DNA of 64,000 nucleotides, taken from NCBI GenBank assembly GCA_013400975.1, contig WBMZ01009485.1:124001-188000 (forward strand), in the 5' to 3' direction. The translations under genes were made by a program, and so were the position numbers. Below the pieces are notes generated by a model. That model ran no database searches, was not told the DNA's origin, and saw only the letters and a program-made list of their open reading frames with translations. This DNA comes from Atrichornis clamosus. Taxonomy: Eukaryota; Chordata; Aves; Passeriformes; Menuridae. Below, one piece after another: positions 48,101-60,695 of the stretch. Numbering within the stretch: the stretch's first letter is position 1; the number at the start of each line of letters is the position of its first letter.

Positions 48101-50427
48101 AAAGTGGCATTTGACCCAATGTCAGAATGAGGTTCAAAAAAGACATAATGAAGAAACAGAGGAAAAGTATTAAGGAATATTTAAGGAATAAACAGCTTAG
48201 CAGGTCATCTGCAATTCACTCTGCAATGTTTACAGGAGTAGCTAAGTCACCTCATGATTTATTGGTATCTTGGGTACCACATATGGGATGAGTGGTAGTG
48301 AGAACTGAGGAGAAATAAACATCTGATCATCTCTGAAAACAAAGAAGGATCTCACAGAGGAGTTCAGGTGGCTCAGCCTCACTGGGGATGTTGGAATGAG
48401 ACTTTAACACATAGCTATTACATAAACTATAATAATAATAATGTGGCAAGAACCAGCCAGCATGAAGTTTTCAAAACAAATCAAATCAAACCATTCTTAT
48501 TTGTTGTTGTGGGTGGAAGACGAAGGAGGTGCAGATAGTCTCCATAATTTGCATTGCAGATAACTTAAAAACTTGAGTTTTTAAATGTTTGACACTGTCT
48601 CCCTTTATACTCCTGTAATATAGCAGGGGGAAAATGTTCTAGATAAAATCATTGTATTTGCACAAGTGGTGAAAAACACTTGCACAGTATTTTATTCCAT
48701 TTGTTTCTCTGTGTGGCATTTCAATTAATAAGTGCTGGTATCAAGCACATAGTGATGAAATATTAGGAAGGGGCCTCCCAGTGGAACAAAGTTAAACTGT
48801 GCACAACACCTTACTTTGCAAATTTGATGTGAGCCAATAAAGCCACACTGGTGCAGGAAGGGTGAGTGCATGTTGGTGTGGCATTAACGGCTGTGTTGCA
48901 TGTGAAAAAAGAAAAGGGGCAAATATTCTCCTTGACTGGATGTTTATGAGGCCCCAAGTGTAGTACTGGGAAACCTCAATGAAGAATAGGAAAGAGAGAT
49001 GTGTTTTTTGAGGGCAGGTTAATGGATCTGGGCCTGTTTGTCCAGGAAAGGGTAAAGTGAAGCAGAAGCAGAGCTGCAAAGCTGAGGCCACCTGCCTTGA
49101 TTTGCCTTAGGCAGACTTTATCTATCCTTTTGTTTCTTAAAGCTTAAATTGATAAGGTTACCTCTGTTTTCCTAAGACATTTATTGCAGGTCTCCACCTT
49201 TTCTTAACATTGCATTTTTCCTTAGCCCCCTTATCTTTAGGTTAAACCCCATTTTTTTCTCCTCTCTTGTAGACTTTTAGATCTCTGATCATTTCTTTGA
49301 TTTTCCTCCTTTGAGTTCTGTGCAACTTCCCTAAGCACACTGCCTAGCCCTGATTATTCTCCTTAATATATCTCTCGTAAGGAACTGCCAGTTCTTTTTA
49401 ACACTTTTTGTGTGCATTGGCCTCCCATAAGCCCTAATTTGACAATTCTCTGAATGTATTGAAGTGCACTGTTTTTCACTCTACCGTTTTATCTCTTTTT
49501 ATTGTTCTTTCTTTTTAGTCTCAGGGTGGCAAAACCTGTCATTTCATTCACTGTCTTAAATTTTTCATTCGTCTATCATTATTCCTTCTTTATTAGAAAA
49601 AGATCTCATAAAACCTCTAGGTATTTGCTATTTTAAGTTTCCCTATTCAAAACAAGACAAAACAAAAGAAACAAACAAATAAAAACAAAACAACAAAAAA
49701 TCCCCTACCAAAGACAGAACTTCCCAGTGCATTCCAAGGATCGGATGGACAACCTTCTTTTTCCAAAAGTCCCCAAGTGAGTGACAGTTTGACAGTTTTA
49801 ATCAGACCAAGCTATACTTTCTGAAGAACTTCACCAGTTTCTCTCAAAGAGTTTGATCCGTTTGGATTTCTGTTTGATGTCCTGTACAAGATTCCCCTGT
49901 GACAGACACAATATTATCTTTCTTTCTTAATTACTCAGACATTTTCAGCAGTTCTAACCCACTAGAGTTCTATTCTATACTTCCAAATATACAAAAATAT
50001 AACTAAAACATAAGAAATATGTCTCCTCAAAATGGGCAAAGATTTGGAAATCTGACATAATCTTTAGCTTGGATGAGTGACTGTGAATAAAGTGAATGTC
50101 TCCATTTTTTTCCTTAGTTTCTCTGTCAATAACACTATTTTCTTTTAGTTACCTTTGATTTTTTTCATGTCCACGCATATCTACAGTACCATATATATCT
50201 GTATTTTCACATCAACACATCCTATTTGGAAACCGTTCTCCAAGTTTTAGCAACCAGAGCTGCTCTTGATTTCTTTCTCCCATTCATCCACATGACACAC
50301 TTAACTTTAATAAAAGGTTAACAGTTATTCTGGGGCTTGAAGATGCAGAAGTATAAATCATCTTTTAGTATGAGGAGGACAGTGATAAATTATTCTATGT
50401 ATTCAGTAGAGGAGGACAATAAATATT
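45190..50427. other. unique sequence, no gene recognised
   Basis: No exon recognised. A-rich low-complexity tracts occur at 47885-47998 and 49656-49702. The phenylalanine-rich - strand frames at 47737-48053 are translations of the first of these. A weak CR1-like patch near 49275-49330 is too diverged to call. Confidence 0.5.
49656..49702. repeat. A-rich (caaaa)n-like tract
   Basis: Repeats of caaaa, caaac and related units. Seen directly. Confidence 0.8.
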
Positions 50428-50760
50428 CCATAGAATCATAGAATCAGAGAATGGTTTGAGTTGGAATGGAGCTCAAAAATCATCCTGTTCCTACCCCACT
50501 GCAATGAGCAGGAACACTTTCCACTGGATCATATAGCTCACGGCCCCATCCAACCTGGCTTTGAACACTTCCAGGGATGGGACATCCACAACATCTCTGG
50601 GCTACTTGTGTCAGTTTCTCACCACACTCACAGTAAAGAATTTCTTCCTAATATCTAATCTAAACCTACCCTCTTCCAGGTCAAAGCCATTCCTACTTGT
50701 CCTATCACCATTTGTCCTTGTGAAAAGTCCCCCTGCAGCCTTCTTCTAAGCCCCCTATTT
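50428..50760 (-). mobile_element. CR1 3' end, - strand
   Basis: On + it opens with the repeated 'tagaatcatagaatcagagaatgg'-type terminal segment. It continues with 'tttgagttggaatgg', 'tccaacctggctttgaacac', 'ttccagggatgggacatcc', 'cagtaaagaatttcttccta' and 'ctacttgtcctatcacca'. This is a full-order CR1 3' end, fairly young, truncated where ORF2 would end. The two short frames inside it are transposon sequence. Confidence 0.95.
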
Positions 50761-53700
50761 GGACCACTTTTTTAGCAAGAGACACAATACATATTAGAAA
50801 AATTTTCTGACTCTAAGACAGATGAAACATAGGAATGGAATTTGTGGAATATGCTTCACTAAGAGGTTTTAAAAAATGGGTTAAATAAATGTTTGTTGGC
50901 AGTCTCTATTTGAAAGATTAATATCGTGGTGACATATGAACCCACAGCTGCGCAAAGGTCTTGGAGACCATTCCAAAGTGCTGTAAATATAGATATAATT
51001 AATGATTCATGTCATGCCATCTAAAAAATATGTAGCCTGCCTAGAAACAGAAGATATTGCCTCTTCAATATAAAAAATAATTGAAAGAAAGAAAACCCCT
51101 TTAACATTCGAAAGAGATTTCACTGTTGTGATAAAGAGATTTCACAAAGGGTAATAAAGAAAATGTGAAATGTCAACACACCAAATAAAACGTTCCTTAG
51201 ACTATTCACAACATCCTGATTGAGTTTGAGCTCATTATATAAACAGTAACTTCAGCAGAAGGCAGAAATCTGCACAGAAAAACCAAGTAAAAGAACACTC
51301 TGTTGTTATTAATAACTCTAGAGGACAAGATCAGCATTGTACTTGAATATAATGTTCAAACCTCTCACAGTTTATGGAAAAAAATAATGGCTGAAGAAAA
51401 CATTTACTTTGCTTACTTGGAATTCCACTTTCAACATACTGGGAAAAGAAGTTCTAATATCTGAAAAAAGAAGATGTTGGAAGACTATTGTGAATATAGG
51501 GCAAGATTAGAAATAAAGCCTATCCTCTCTTCTCTTGTACTTTCCCATCAGCACAGGTAGCAGATACATATCAGTGAATTGTGGCAGTTTAGGAAATAAT
51601 GTTCAGGTTATATGATGTCCTATTTTTCCTCACCTTTTGTGCAGTAAGAATAAAGAGATACCAAAATACTTGGAATCAGATGCAAAGTCAATATGTATTG
51701 TAAAAAACAGTGCATTTTATTTTTTTCAGCTCCTGGACTCACAACAACTGATCCATTAAAGAAGTAGGACTCTGTCAGCTGATTTGATTTGACAGAAAAT
51801 AAGTCTGTTTGCCTTAGCCATTTTTCCTCAAGTCCTTTGATGTCAATCTTTACCATCAGATGGATTTTCAGACTGAAAATCACAAGTCCTGAGTATAAAA
51901 TCTGAATAACAACCAGAAAAAAATTATGCTGTCAGCTTTTTCTTTTTAGTTACCTTCAACAATATTTGTTTTATTTGCTTATCTCCAAAATTAAGCTATT
52001 TTTCTAGCAGCCCTTTGGGATATGGGATGGAAATCATAATGAACTGAATTATGGTCACTGGGCAGGGGTTCTGCTTTCAGCTACTGGCTGCTCTCCCATC
52101 TCTACTGAAGTTAAAAAAATTTGTCTCTGAAACATGGTCCTTCATGAGTCACATCTCGAGCCCTTTTATTCTTAGCATTTTTTTGCTACTTTACCTCTCT
52201 CTCTATTCTAATGCAGTAATATATAAGCTCGTGTAATATAGGCATACAAGTATATGGGCACATGGTACAGATACATGTCAGATGTACCAGTGTACAACAG
52301 CATTCTGTTCACATAAGTTGGTTATAGAATATCTGCATTGACTTTAACAGCATTAATCTTATTTTACTGCAATGTTTCAAAGGGTGTGATTGAACTTGTG
52401 CTTCCATAAGAATGAATTCCACCATCAGGAAGCCACTTTTAATCAGACCCTTAGAGATATATGATGTTAAATGCATTGATTATAAATGCATGAAAAGGAC
52501 TTATGAACACTTATCCAGGGATCTTTTGGGAGAATGAATGGAAAAAACCCAATTTTTTTTCCTAAGAGTTACAAAGTATTTTAAAGTCTGTTCACACAAA
52601 TAAGGTCCAAAACATTGGCTTCTCAATAAAAATATCTTTTTCTATCCAGCCTTTTGCTTTTCAGAGCCAACACTTAAATCATCTTGTTGATTACATGGAA
52701 TAATGTGTGCACTAGATAGAATGTTAATGTTGTTTTCTCTGCTTGCTAGGAAAAAGTGGTTCCAGACACTTGTCTCATTTTCTCCAGATACATCATCTGG
52801 AAAATGGTACAATTTGTGGAATTGTGTTCAGAGGGTGATAAAGAAGACTTTGGTTAAAAGGTGTTTTAATTCAGACTTGACAAAGTAAATGAAGTGGTTA
52901 TTGTCACATCAGGTAAGGTTGTTTCAGTTTGTTCAGAGGGATTTTTTTTGATAGGTTGGGGTTGTTTACTTTTTTTTTTAAGATACAAACAAGCACGTCA
53001 TGGCTTTTATTTCTGAGGTGAACAGCAAAAGATAAAATGAGACAATCCTGACTCCCTATGTGACAGAGAGCTGCAAATGACCAAGAGCAGCTCAGACTTT
53101 GGAAATTGCTACAAACTCTTACCATGCATGGCAGAAATCTTGGAAATTCAAATATGCAAGTTTCCTCCAAATAAGAACAGATGAGTTGACGCCCTTATAC
53201 ATGGATATCACACTGAGGATGTATTTACCTTCTAACCCTTAGCACAAAACTTGACATCCTGGAGAAATATGTTCAAATTGGTATTGCAGCTTGTGACAGG
53301 AATAGCACTTGAGCAGGTAATCTCTTTAGCTATGTGTGGGAATATGGGAATGGTAAAGCATGAAGACCCCTGGTGATGGTGGAGGCTCTCCAAAGCATGC
53401 TGACATCCCATTTCAAGCACAGCTGGTGGCCTCGTGCACATCAAGAATGTCTGAGAAGGTTTCTGGCTAGAATACCTACCTCTTAGTGTGGCTATTAGAA
53501 TAGTTCAAGTGTCATTCTGAATAAAAATCAACAATTAATGTGACAAAGAAATGTCTCAGGATAAATATGGCATTTCTTTTTTTGTTTACTGAATAACTCT
53601 GAGTAGATTGAGATGCTGAATGCATCTGTTGCTTGGAATATGAAGCATTTAAGCAGAAACTGAAAATATTTGCATGTATAAATTCAGGCTTAGATTTACA

Positions 53701-55721
53701 CTAATGAAACAATTAGCTAACTTAGAGCTCTATTAGAATCACAGGTACATAAAATGAAATAAAGTAAAACAGAAACTACAAGCATTTTTCACTTAATATT
53801 AGTGGCATTGGCAGTAAACAGAAGAGAAATATTTATTTCAAAATGCACCTGACTTTAACTGTTCTGCCTCTCCTCCCTTTTCTCTCTGAATAGAAGACAG
53901 ATGTATAGGTAGTGAATGGAAATTTCCTTCTGGCTTTCTCCACTTCTGATATTTTATTTATGACATTTCATTTTAATATTGAATCTTGCTTGAATTGAAG
54001 AGTTTTACAGCAAGCTGTACACAGTAAACTATTTGGGGAAAAAAATATTCCAACCTGTTTCAAACCAATCTATATGATGAAAAAGTGAATATTAACTTAA
54101 AGTACTTATTGCCTCTTTGCTAATATAGTACATGTTGTCACTGTCACAGATAATTTGAAATGATCAGATGCAGTGTAATAGAAGATGAACATTTCAAGTG
54201 GGATCAAGAACATCTTCATAAACTGGGCGCAAGTGTGTGTAGAATGTGATCCTTACAGCAAGCACTAGCAATTAATGTAAGCCCTCAAAGTGTCACAGCA
54301 AATATTATTAGTCACATTAGGCAGTATTATTTTGGATAAAATGAAGTTTATTTGATCTGATAAAAAGCAAAAAGGCATTAAATTGCTTTTTGAAGGTTTT
54401 TCCAAACTAAAAGATGTTACAAACATAAAGGATAAAAATAACTTCCTGAAAGATTCATGGAATAAATAGAAATCAATGAAGACAATAGTCTCAAAACAAG
54501 AAAGAGAATGTTAAAAAAGGAATTATGGCTAAGAAATCTCAATGCAACAGGCTATAGGAAATGTGACAGTCAGTAATGGCCCATGGTGGTTAGACAGGCC
54601 AGTTGTTGAGCTAAAAAAGATAGTTTTGCAGGTTTTTTTGAGATCAGAGACTAGATTGCTGGTCAGATGACAGGTGTCCAAGGAGAGACCTAGAAGAAAC
54701 CTCAGGGTGTCCCATAGTCTCAGGACTATATTGCCCAAACAACTGAGATTTACATAGGAAATAAAAATGTAACATATTTCCTCTTTATGCAACACTCCAC
54801 AGGCTGCAGTTTGATTCCAGCCTGCTGTGGATTGTAGTGCTAGCCATCAGGGTCATATGGTTTCAGAAATGACACAAGGGAAGACACAGTTCGAGAAGAG
54901 GAATGAGCAGAGACAGCTTCCAGAGTAAACTGGTCAAGGCTAGTTAAACTCACAGAACATTTAGTGTTACAGTCACAGAAATAGATATTGTCCTTAAACC
55001 TGTGCTTGCAGTCACATGCAACAAATAGGAGTTTATTTTATGTGAAAGATATTATTTTAATCCACATTTAAGGATCCAAATGTGGATTAAATCCACGTGG
55101 GAATAAAGACAGAGGTGCAAAATATTCTTGGAAGCTTGCAATTCCTCTCCCATACAAAAGAATAGCATAAAAAACCCACCCTAAAACAAATTCAAACCAG
55201 CTGATTATCATCATCCCCTTCTCATTAAGAAATTATTTTTTAATTTGAGTCTAATAAATTATTGACCTGACATTGAATGCATTGTGAAAGTTTACTTTGC
55301 ATGCAGCCTCAGGCAGACACGCTGATTCCAGCACCTCCTGTGTCCCAGCTAACAAAGGGCAGAGATTTGGGGATGTTTTTGAGACCCTCTGTCTGTCCTG
55401 CAGACACTGGCCATGTCCTAGAGCCCTTGCACAGCTGTACAGCCAGGGAACAGTGTAAAACACACAGAGCCCAGGAATGGCACTGAGGAGCTGATGACTG
55501 TGTAGGAAATGAGCAACTTGAGCTGTTTGTCCTCAGGATGGTGGGATTTGAGGCCATGGAGACTCTGGCAGGAGCAACTGTCCCTGAAGGACTGCAGCCT
55601 GGGGAAGGGCCTGAGCTAGGGCAGGGAGATGGAGGAGGAAGACGGAAGGAGTTTTAATTTTGCCTTTGTTTCTCACTATTTGATTCTATTTTAAATGACA
55701 ATAAATTAAATTACTTTTTGT
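50761..55721. other. unique AT-rich sequence, no gene recognised
   Basis: No exon or repeat family recognised. A hairpin lies at 55056-55091. A GC-richer patch near 55290-55640 has overlapping open frames on both strands and no domain. Confidence 0.5.
55056..55091. repeat. inverted repeat, 14-base arms
   Basis: Arms tttaatccacattt (55056-55069) and aaatgtggattaaa (55078-55091) are exact reverse complements around 8 bases containing ggatcc. Confidence 0.9.
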
Positions 55722-56222
55722 AGTATCATAGAATATCTTGAGTTGGAAGGGACTCAAAAGGATCATCGAGTCCAACTCCTGGCCCTGCACAGGATGCCCC
55801 AAGACTCACACCATGTGCCTGAGGACATTGTCCAAACACTCCGTGAACTCTGTCAGGCTTGGTGCTGCGACCACTCCCCTGGGAAGCCTGTTCCAGTGCT
55901 CAACCACGCTTTGGGTTAAGAACCTTTTCCTAATATCCAACCTAAATCTCCTCTGACACAGCTTCAGGCCGTTCCTCAGGTCCTGTCACTGGTCACCAGA
56001 GAGAAGAAATCAGAAACCCTCTGCTTCCCCTCAGGAGGCTATTGAAGAACACAATGAGGTCTCCCCTCAGTCTCCTCCAGGCTGGCCAGAACAATTGAGC
56101 TCAGCTGCTCCTCCTCTGGCTTCCCCTCCAGACCCTTCACAATCTTCATAGTCCCTCTTTGGACACTCTCTAATAGCTTTATAAATGTATTATATTGTGG
56201 TTCCCAAAACCAAGTCAAGACT
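55722..56222 (-). mobile_element. CR1-X-type 3' portion, - strand
   Basis: The + strand opens 'tatcatagaatatcttgagttgg', then 'aagggactcaaaaggatcat' and 'cgagtccaactcctggccc'. This terminal segment is the one shared with the SINE tails in this window and marks the CR1-X subgroup. It continues through 'cctgggaagcctgttccag', 'gaaccttttcctaatatcc', 'aggtctcccctcagtctcc' and 'ccctctttggacactctc', reaching into the ORF2 C-terminus. It is 5'-truncated and only moderately diverged. Confidence 0.92.
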
Positions 56223-56329
56223 GGTTTGCCTGGAATGGTAAATGATAAGTGATCCTCATGTCTATATCTTAATCCATGAGCTTTTCCCTCCTATTTTCTC
56301 CCCTGTGCTGCTGAGAAGGGACAGTGAGG

Positions 56330-56402
56330 GAGTGGATGGGTGGGTGGGCAGGTAGGTAGGTAGATAGGTGGGTAGGTAGGTAGGTAGGTAGGTAGGTGGG
56401 TG
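56330..56402. repeat. (GGTA)n/(GGTG)n microsatellite
   Basis: About 17 tetranucleotide units, mostly ggta with ggtg, ggca and gata variants. The threonine/proline/leucine-rich frame on the - strand (56269-56574) is only a translation of this array. Confidence 0.95.
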
Positions 56403-57044
56403 TCTGGCTGCTGGCCAAGATCACCTCACCACAGCAGTTAATGAAAGCTGAAAGAAGAAACAGCAGCTGTCTCAGCATAGGTAGATATGCTACACCTGCA
56501 AATTTTGTAGTTACTCTACTAGCACTAATCATGTAAAACACCTGTGGTTTCATTATTTTGGATGCTGTCACCACTGACTCTCCCTTCCCTTTTTTTGGTA
56601 ATAACTCACAAATCTCAAATATGTTAGTTGCGATGTAAAGTTTGTTGTAGGACTGAAGAAATCTAGCCTAAATAACTTCGAAAGGAAAAAAAAACCCCAA
56701 AGCAAACCTGCATTCAGGTATTTCTCTGTAGATTTCCCTCTTTATTTTATTCCCTTGCAGATGTGGAAGTCCACTTAGAAATGTAGCATTTTTAAGAAGT
56801 AGGCTGTTGATTAACATATTTCAGAGCAGAAAAAAATAAACCAAACACAAAAACCCCTAAATCATCAGTAACTCGGGTAGACTTTCAATGAACTGATTCT
56901 TGTTTAAATAGTATCGGTTTCAATCTCAGTTCTTCTGTAACTATTTAGAAGCAGAGCAAACAAACAAAAAAAGGCAAGCAAACAAACCTCAACCCACAAC
57001 ACCTCACACCCAGCAAATGTAGACATAAAGGAAGAACTAAAGTG

Positions 57045-57072
57045 CAGGTGATGAAATTCAGGTGATGAAATT
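57045..57072. repeat. exact 14-base tandem duplication
   Basis: 'caggtgatgaaatt' occurs twice without a difference. Confidence 0.9.
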
Positions 57073-57309
57073 CAATGTTCATTTTCACTCATTCTAACAT
57101 CCATCAGGAGTCATAGCAAGGAGATTATTAAATCCTGAGCTAATATCTTAAGCGATGATATGAAAGCACCACCGGTATAATTTTTTTAAAATTCCCAACA
57201 AACCAGCAGGTTATAAAGAGTTTTCCTGTATTAGGAAAACGATTGAATAACCTGAATTCTATAGCTATTTACCCTATCTAATACTCACAATTTATATAGG
57301 TTTTTTCCC

Positions 57310-57329
57310 TATTATTATTATTATTATTG
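57310..57329. repeat. (ATT)n microsatellite
   Basis: About six ATT units, uninterrupted. Confidence 0.9.
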
Positions 57330-57750
57330 CATTTACAAGTTAGGTACAAATCCCAGCAATCATCTACCATATTGCATTAAAAAAGGAATTAATCTCATCC
57401 TACTTAATGTATCTCCAGTGCTGATATCTTTGTCACAGCTGTTTAGGCTTCTCGTCTAGTAGACACAAACTGATTAAATGGAATTTATGTTGTTTCAGGT
57501 GTGTTGCATCACATGGAACTTCAGTGAGTGGTACATGTTTTATGATAAGGAAAGTGTGTTCTGACCTCCCCCATTTAATTTGCCACGCTCTCTGTATTGA
57601 CTGCAGGAGCTTGGAGCGCAATGATTAAAAAGTTTTTGCACTGAACTACTGAATGTCACCTTTTCATGTTCGGCTGTGAGTTTGAAGTGTAATTTTTGCA
57701 ATGCCTTTGGACAAGTGAACAACTGCTCCACGTGTAGTTGTTATTTGTTT

Positions 57751-57789
57751 CCTTAGTAAGTACTTCCTTAGTAAGGTACTTCCTTACAT
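57751..57789. repeat. tandem repeat, 15-16-base unit
   Basis: 'ccttagtaagtactt', 'ccttagtaaggtactt' and a partial 'cctta' follow each other. Confidence 0.85.
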
Positions 57790-60164
57790 GGTAGCTGGAC
57801 AAACAGAAGCTGCTTTTAGTTCTCCAAACTGTGTTTTGCATAAACAAAATGTCTGGATTAAAGCAGTTTCAAAAGTGACCTTCTCTGTCTAAGAAAAGAG
57901 TAACAGATCTCCCTTTTGTTGGGAGGTGTTCAAAGCTAAACAAGAAATGTAGAATAAACCAAAAAAAAATGCTTACTGCTAAAATCAGTAGATTTTCCCT
58001 AGGATTTTTCCTCTTAAATCTAGGTATTAAAGAATAAGAGAAAACATCTTTTGCCTTGTAAGATGCATTATTAACATACCAACATTAAAAAAAGCTTTGT
58101 CTTATTAGAAGAAACCTGTGTATCCTCAATAAATTAAGAATTAGGGAAACAGGTTGGCTCCTTAAGTCCTGCTTGCCCAAAGTTTGCAAGGATGAAACCT
58201 CTCTTTTCACCACTATTACTTCTGCAGTCTATTCAGGGAGTGTTTTTCCACATTACAGCACAATACAAGCAAAGATGTGGCCAAGAAAAACAAAAGGCAA
58301 AGCAAGTAGGTAAAAGGTTCTCTGTCTTTGATTCAGTTTTTAGCATCTTCCAGTAAAATGGCTGTGAATGAAATAATCTGAGCTCAAAAAAGCAGGTGAT
58401 ATAGTCATGCGTGGATACAAGAAGAATTTTTTCAGAAACTTAGTGAAGAAACTGTATGGCTCAAATTCATTATGGCAGTTCTTTTTGTATTTTGGATACA
58501 ACAATTGCTTTTCCTTTCACTGTTAAAAAAATCTTTGCTAAAAGTGCCTAAATATTTCTAGATATAAGCTTGTTATGCTCAAATCCTATTAAAATTTGAC
58601 TGTTCTTAACAATTGACCAATCTACCTAACTTTCATCACATCATCCTCTTGGTTTTGCAACTGGTTTCATTTGTCATCTCATATCACTGCAAAATTCAGA
58701 TAATACAGACTTTTTCTTAGTGTACAACAGAGAATATTTCTTTTAAAGACATTATATTTTTTCTTATATTCTGTGGGGTTTTGGGTAATAGAATTTTTCT
58801 TTCCAACAACTGAAGGCAATAGAATTTGATCCTAGGGTCAAATAGCACAAACCTGTTTTCTTTATCCTCCAAGTTCATAAGCATAGGACTGTCCACAACT
58901 AAGTATTCCCTTACATAAAAGAGGACTATTGGAAGTACAATAGGTTCACTTTATTTTCCCTCAAAAGTAATCTGGAATGAATGACACTAAAAGATGTATT
59001 TATAAAGAAGAATATGTTTGATCCTCTTACCTCAATTGAGATTTTTTTTTTAAAGTGAAGTACATTTCAATATGTCTTTTCCCTGTTCTTCTTTATAACC
59101 ATTAGTGACTCTTCTCAGCACTCCAACTTACCCCTCTAATGTTAAGAACTGGGCACCCTTCTCCTAACTCAGCAAAAAGTTACTTTATAGAAGACGAAGT
59201 GTTATACAAGTGTTATCAGCGCTGTATTCTTCATTCATTCATAATTTTAATTTTGATGTAGGATACACAAGCAGAGTTGACTAGCTTTCAAAAAGCTTCA
59301 GTGCTGTGGTTTAAGCAGCACTCCTGCAAGGAGTACCAGCCATAGAATCCAAAATGTGAGGACTTCCAAACACCAAATCAATAATCAACGATGCATTACA
59401 GCTCAATCACAAAGACTAGAGTTTTACTAAGCTATAAATAGGTCCACAAATACATAACAAGGGGTTTGGACTATGTGCAAGGAAAATTGGATAGAAAGAA
59501 CAGTTGCTAGTATATGAATGGAAATGTGAAAATAAAACAGCAGAAAATATACAGCTTAAATGAAGGAGATTTACTTAAGGCAGAGAGCATGCTGTCTCTA
59601 TGCTGTGGTTACATAGTATTTAAGGAAAAAAAAATCCTGAAAATGGCAAAAAGTAGCAAAGCAGGCCAGAAATGCAGCTCACAAATCTGTTTTTAGTGTA
59701 CACTCAAAGCCATATAATCTAATTTTATTAAAACTAGCGATTTGCAATGGTCTTGAATTTGGTACCGCTAGAGCTCTAAGAGAATGAGTTACTTGCCTGG
59801 CTCAGTTGTCATAGAAACAACTATTTACTTCCATCTGGTTAATCTTTATCATTATGGACCTCAAGCCAATTGAAAAAGTGAGTGAACTTCTGTGATTTCT
59901 GTAATTTGAAAAAAAAAAAAAGAATGAAGATAAATGGCCTAGGTCCTACTATACTTAGATTAATACGGCAATTGTGCTTACAGAATCACACAACAGCTGG
60001 GGTTAGCAGGGACCTCTGGAGATCAGCTGGCCCAGCCCCCCTGCTCAAGCAGCTTGCACAGGATCACATCCAGGCAGGCTCTGAGTGTCTTCAGAGGAGG
60101 AGGTTCCACAACCTCCCTGGGCACCCTGCTCCCGTGCTCTGTCACCCTCCAAGTAAAGAAGCTT

Positions 60165-60401
60165 TTCTTCTCATCGTTGGCTCCCACACCACAACTTTTT
60201 TGTGACAAGAAGTCCTTAGCACTGCTCTGCAGGAGCCTCCTGGACTGTGTGTGCCCAGCAGATGTCAGGGTGATTGGACTCCCCCATGAGGGCCAGGGCC
60301 TGTGTTCGGGTGGCTATTCCCAGCTGTCTGTAGAAAGCCTCATGCACTTCCTTTTCCTGATCAGGAGGCCTGTAGTAAACACCCAGAACAGTTTCACCCA
60401 T
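60165..60401 (-). pseudogene. CR1 ORF2 endonuclease fragment fused to RT C-terminal tail
   Basis: The - strand reads 'VLGVYYRPPDQEKEVHEAFY', then 'ALALMGESNHPDICW'. In active CR1 elements this block is GDFN; here it is GESN, so the catalytic aspartate is replaced. 'KDFLSQ' follows after a stop, and the next residues belong to the ORF2 tail ('KSFFTWRVTEHGSRVPREVV'). The fusion point lies between about 60190 and 60165. No activity is expected. Confidence 0.8.
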
Positions 60402-60504
60402 GCTAGCCAGCCCCTTAATCCTTATCCATAAACTCTCAACTCATTGCCCCCTAGACTTCAATACATTCCAGTTTCTCTCTCGCATAAAGAGCAACTCCAC
60501 CACC

Positions 60505-60630
60505 TCAGAAATCACAGAATATTCTGAGTTGGAAGGGACTCACAAGAATTATCGAGTCCAACTTAAGTGAATGAGCCAAACAGGCATCAAATCCACAACA
60601 TTTTTGTTATTACATAGCCATCCATTACAG
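60505..60630 (-). mobile_element. 5'-truncated tRNA-Ile/CR1 SINE nested in CR1 endonuclease
   Basis: On + it opens with the CR1-X-type tail 'atcacagaatattctgagttgg', then 'aagggactcacaagaattat' and 'cgagtccaactt'. It continues into the tRNA-Ile half: 'gccaaacaggcatcaaatcc' and 'ttgttattaca' align base for base with the SINE at 39152-39297. The tRNA part stops at the anticodon loop, so box A is lost. CR1 endonuclease sequence resumes on both sides ('AVMDGY' to the right, 'GGGVALYAREKLECIE' to the left), so the SINE landed inside the older CR1. About 30 bases of the target seem lost. Confidence 0.75.
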
Positions 60631-60695
60631 CATTCCAGCATTCCATGCAAGTTACCTCACCATTCCTCTGTAATTGCAATAAGATCATGGTCCTG

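Larger units (their letters stand above)
56223..59977. other. unique AT-rich sequence with microsatellites
   Basis: No exon recognised. It contains a (GGTA)n array (56330-56402), an exact 14-base tandem duplication (57045-57072), an (ATT)n run (57310-57329) and a short tandem repeat at 57751-57789. Confidence 0.55.

Noticed and set aside
49275..49330. Possible ancient CR1 piece
   Set aside because: A few words resemble the old CR1 RT tail, but the order is not sustained and the match is too weak in T-rich DNA.
56269..56574. Thr/Pro/Leu-rich protein frame on -
   Set aside because: It is a translation of the GGTA microsatellite.
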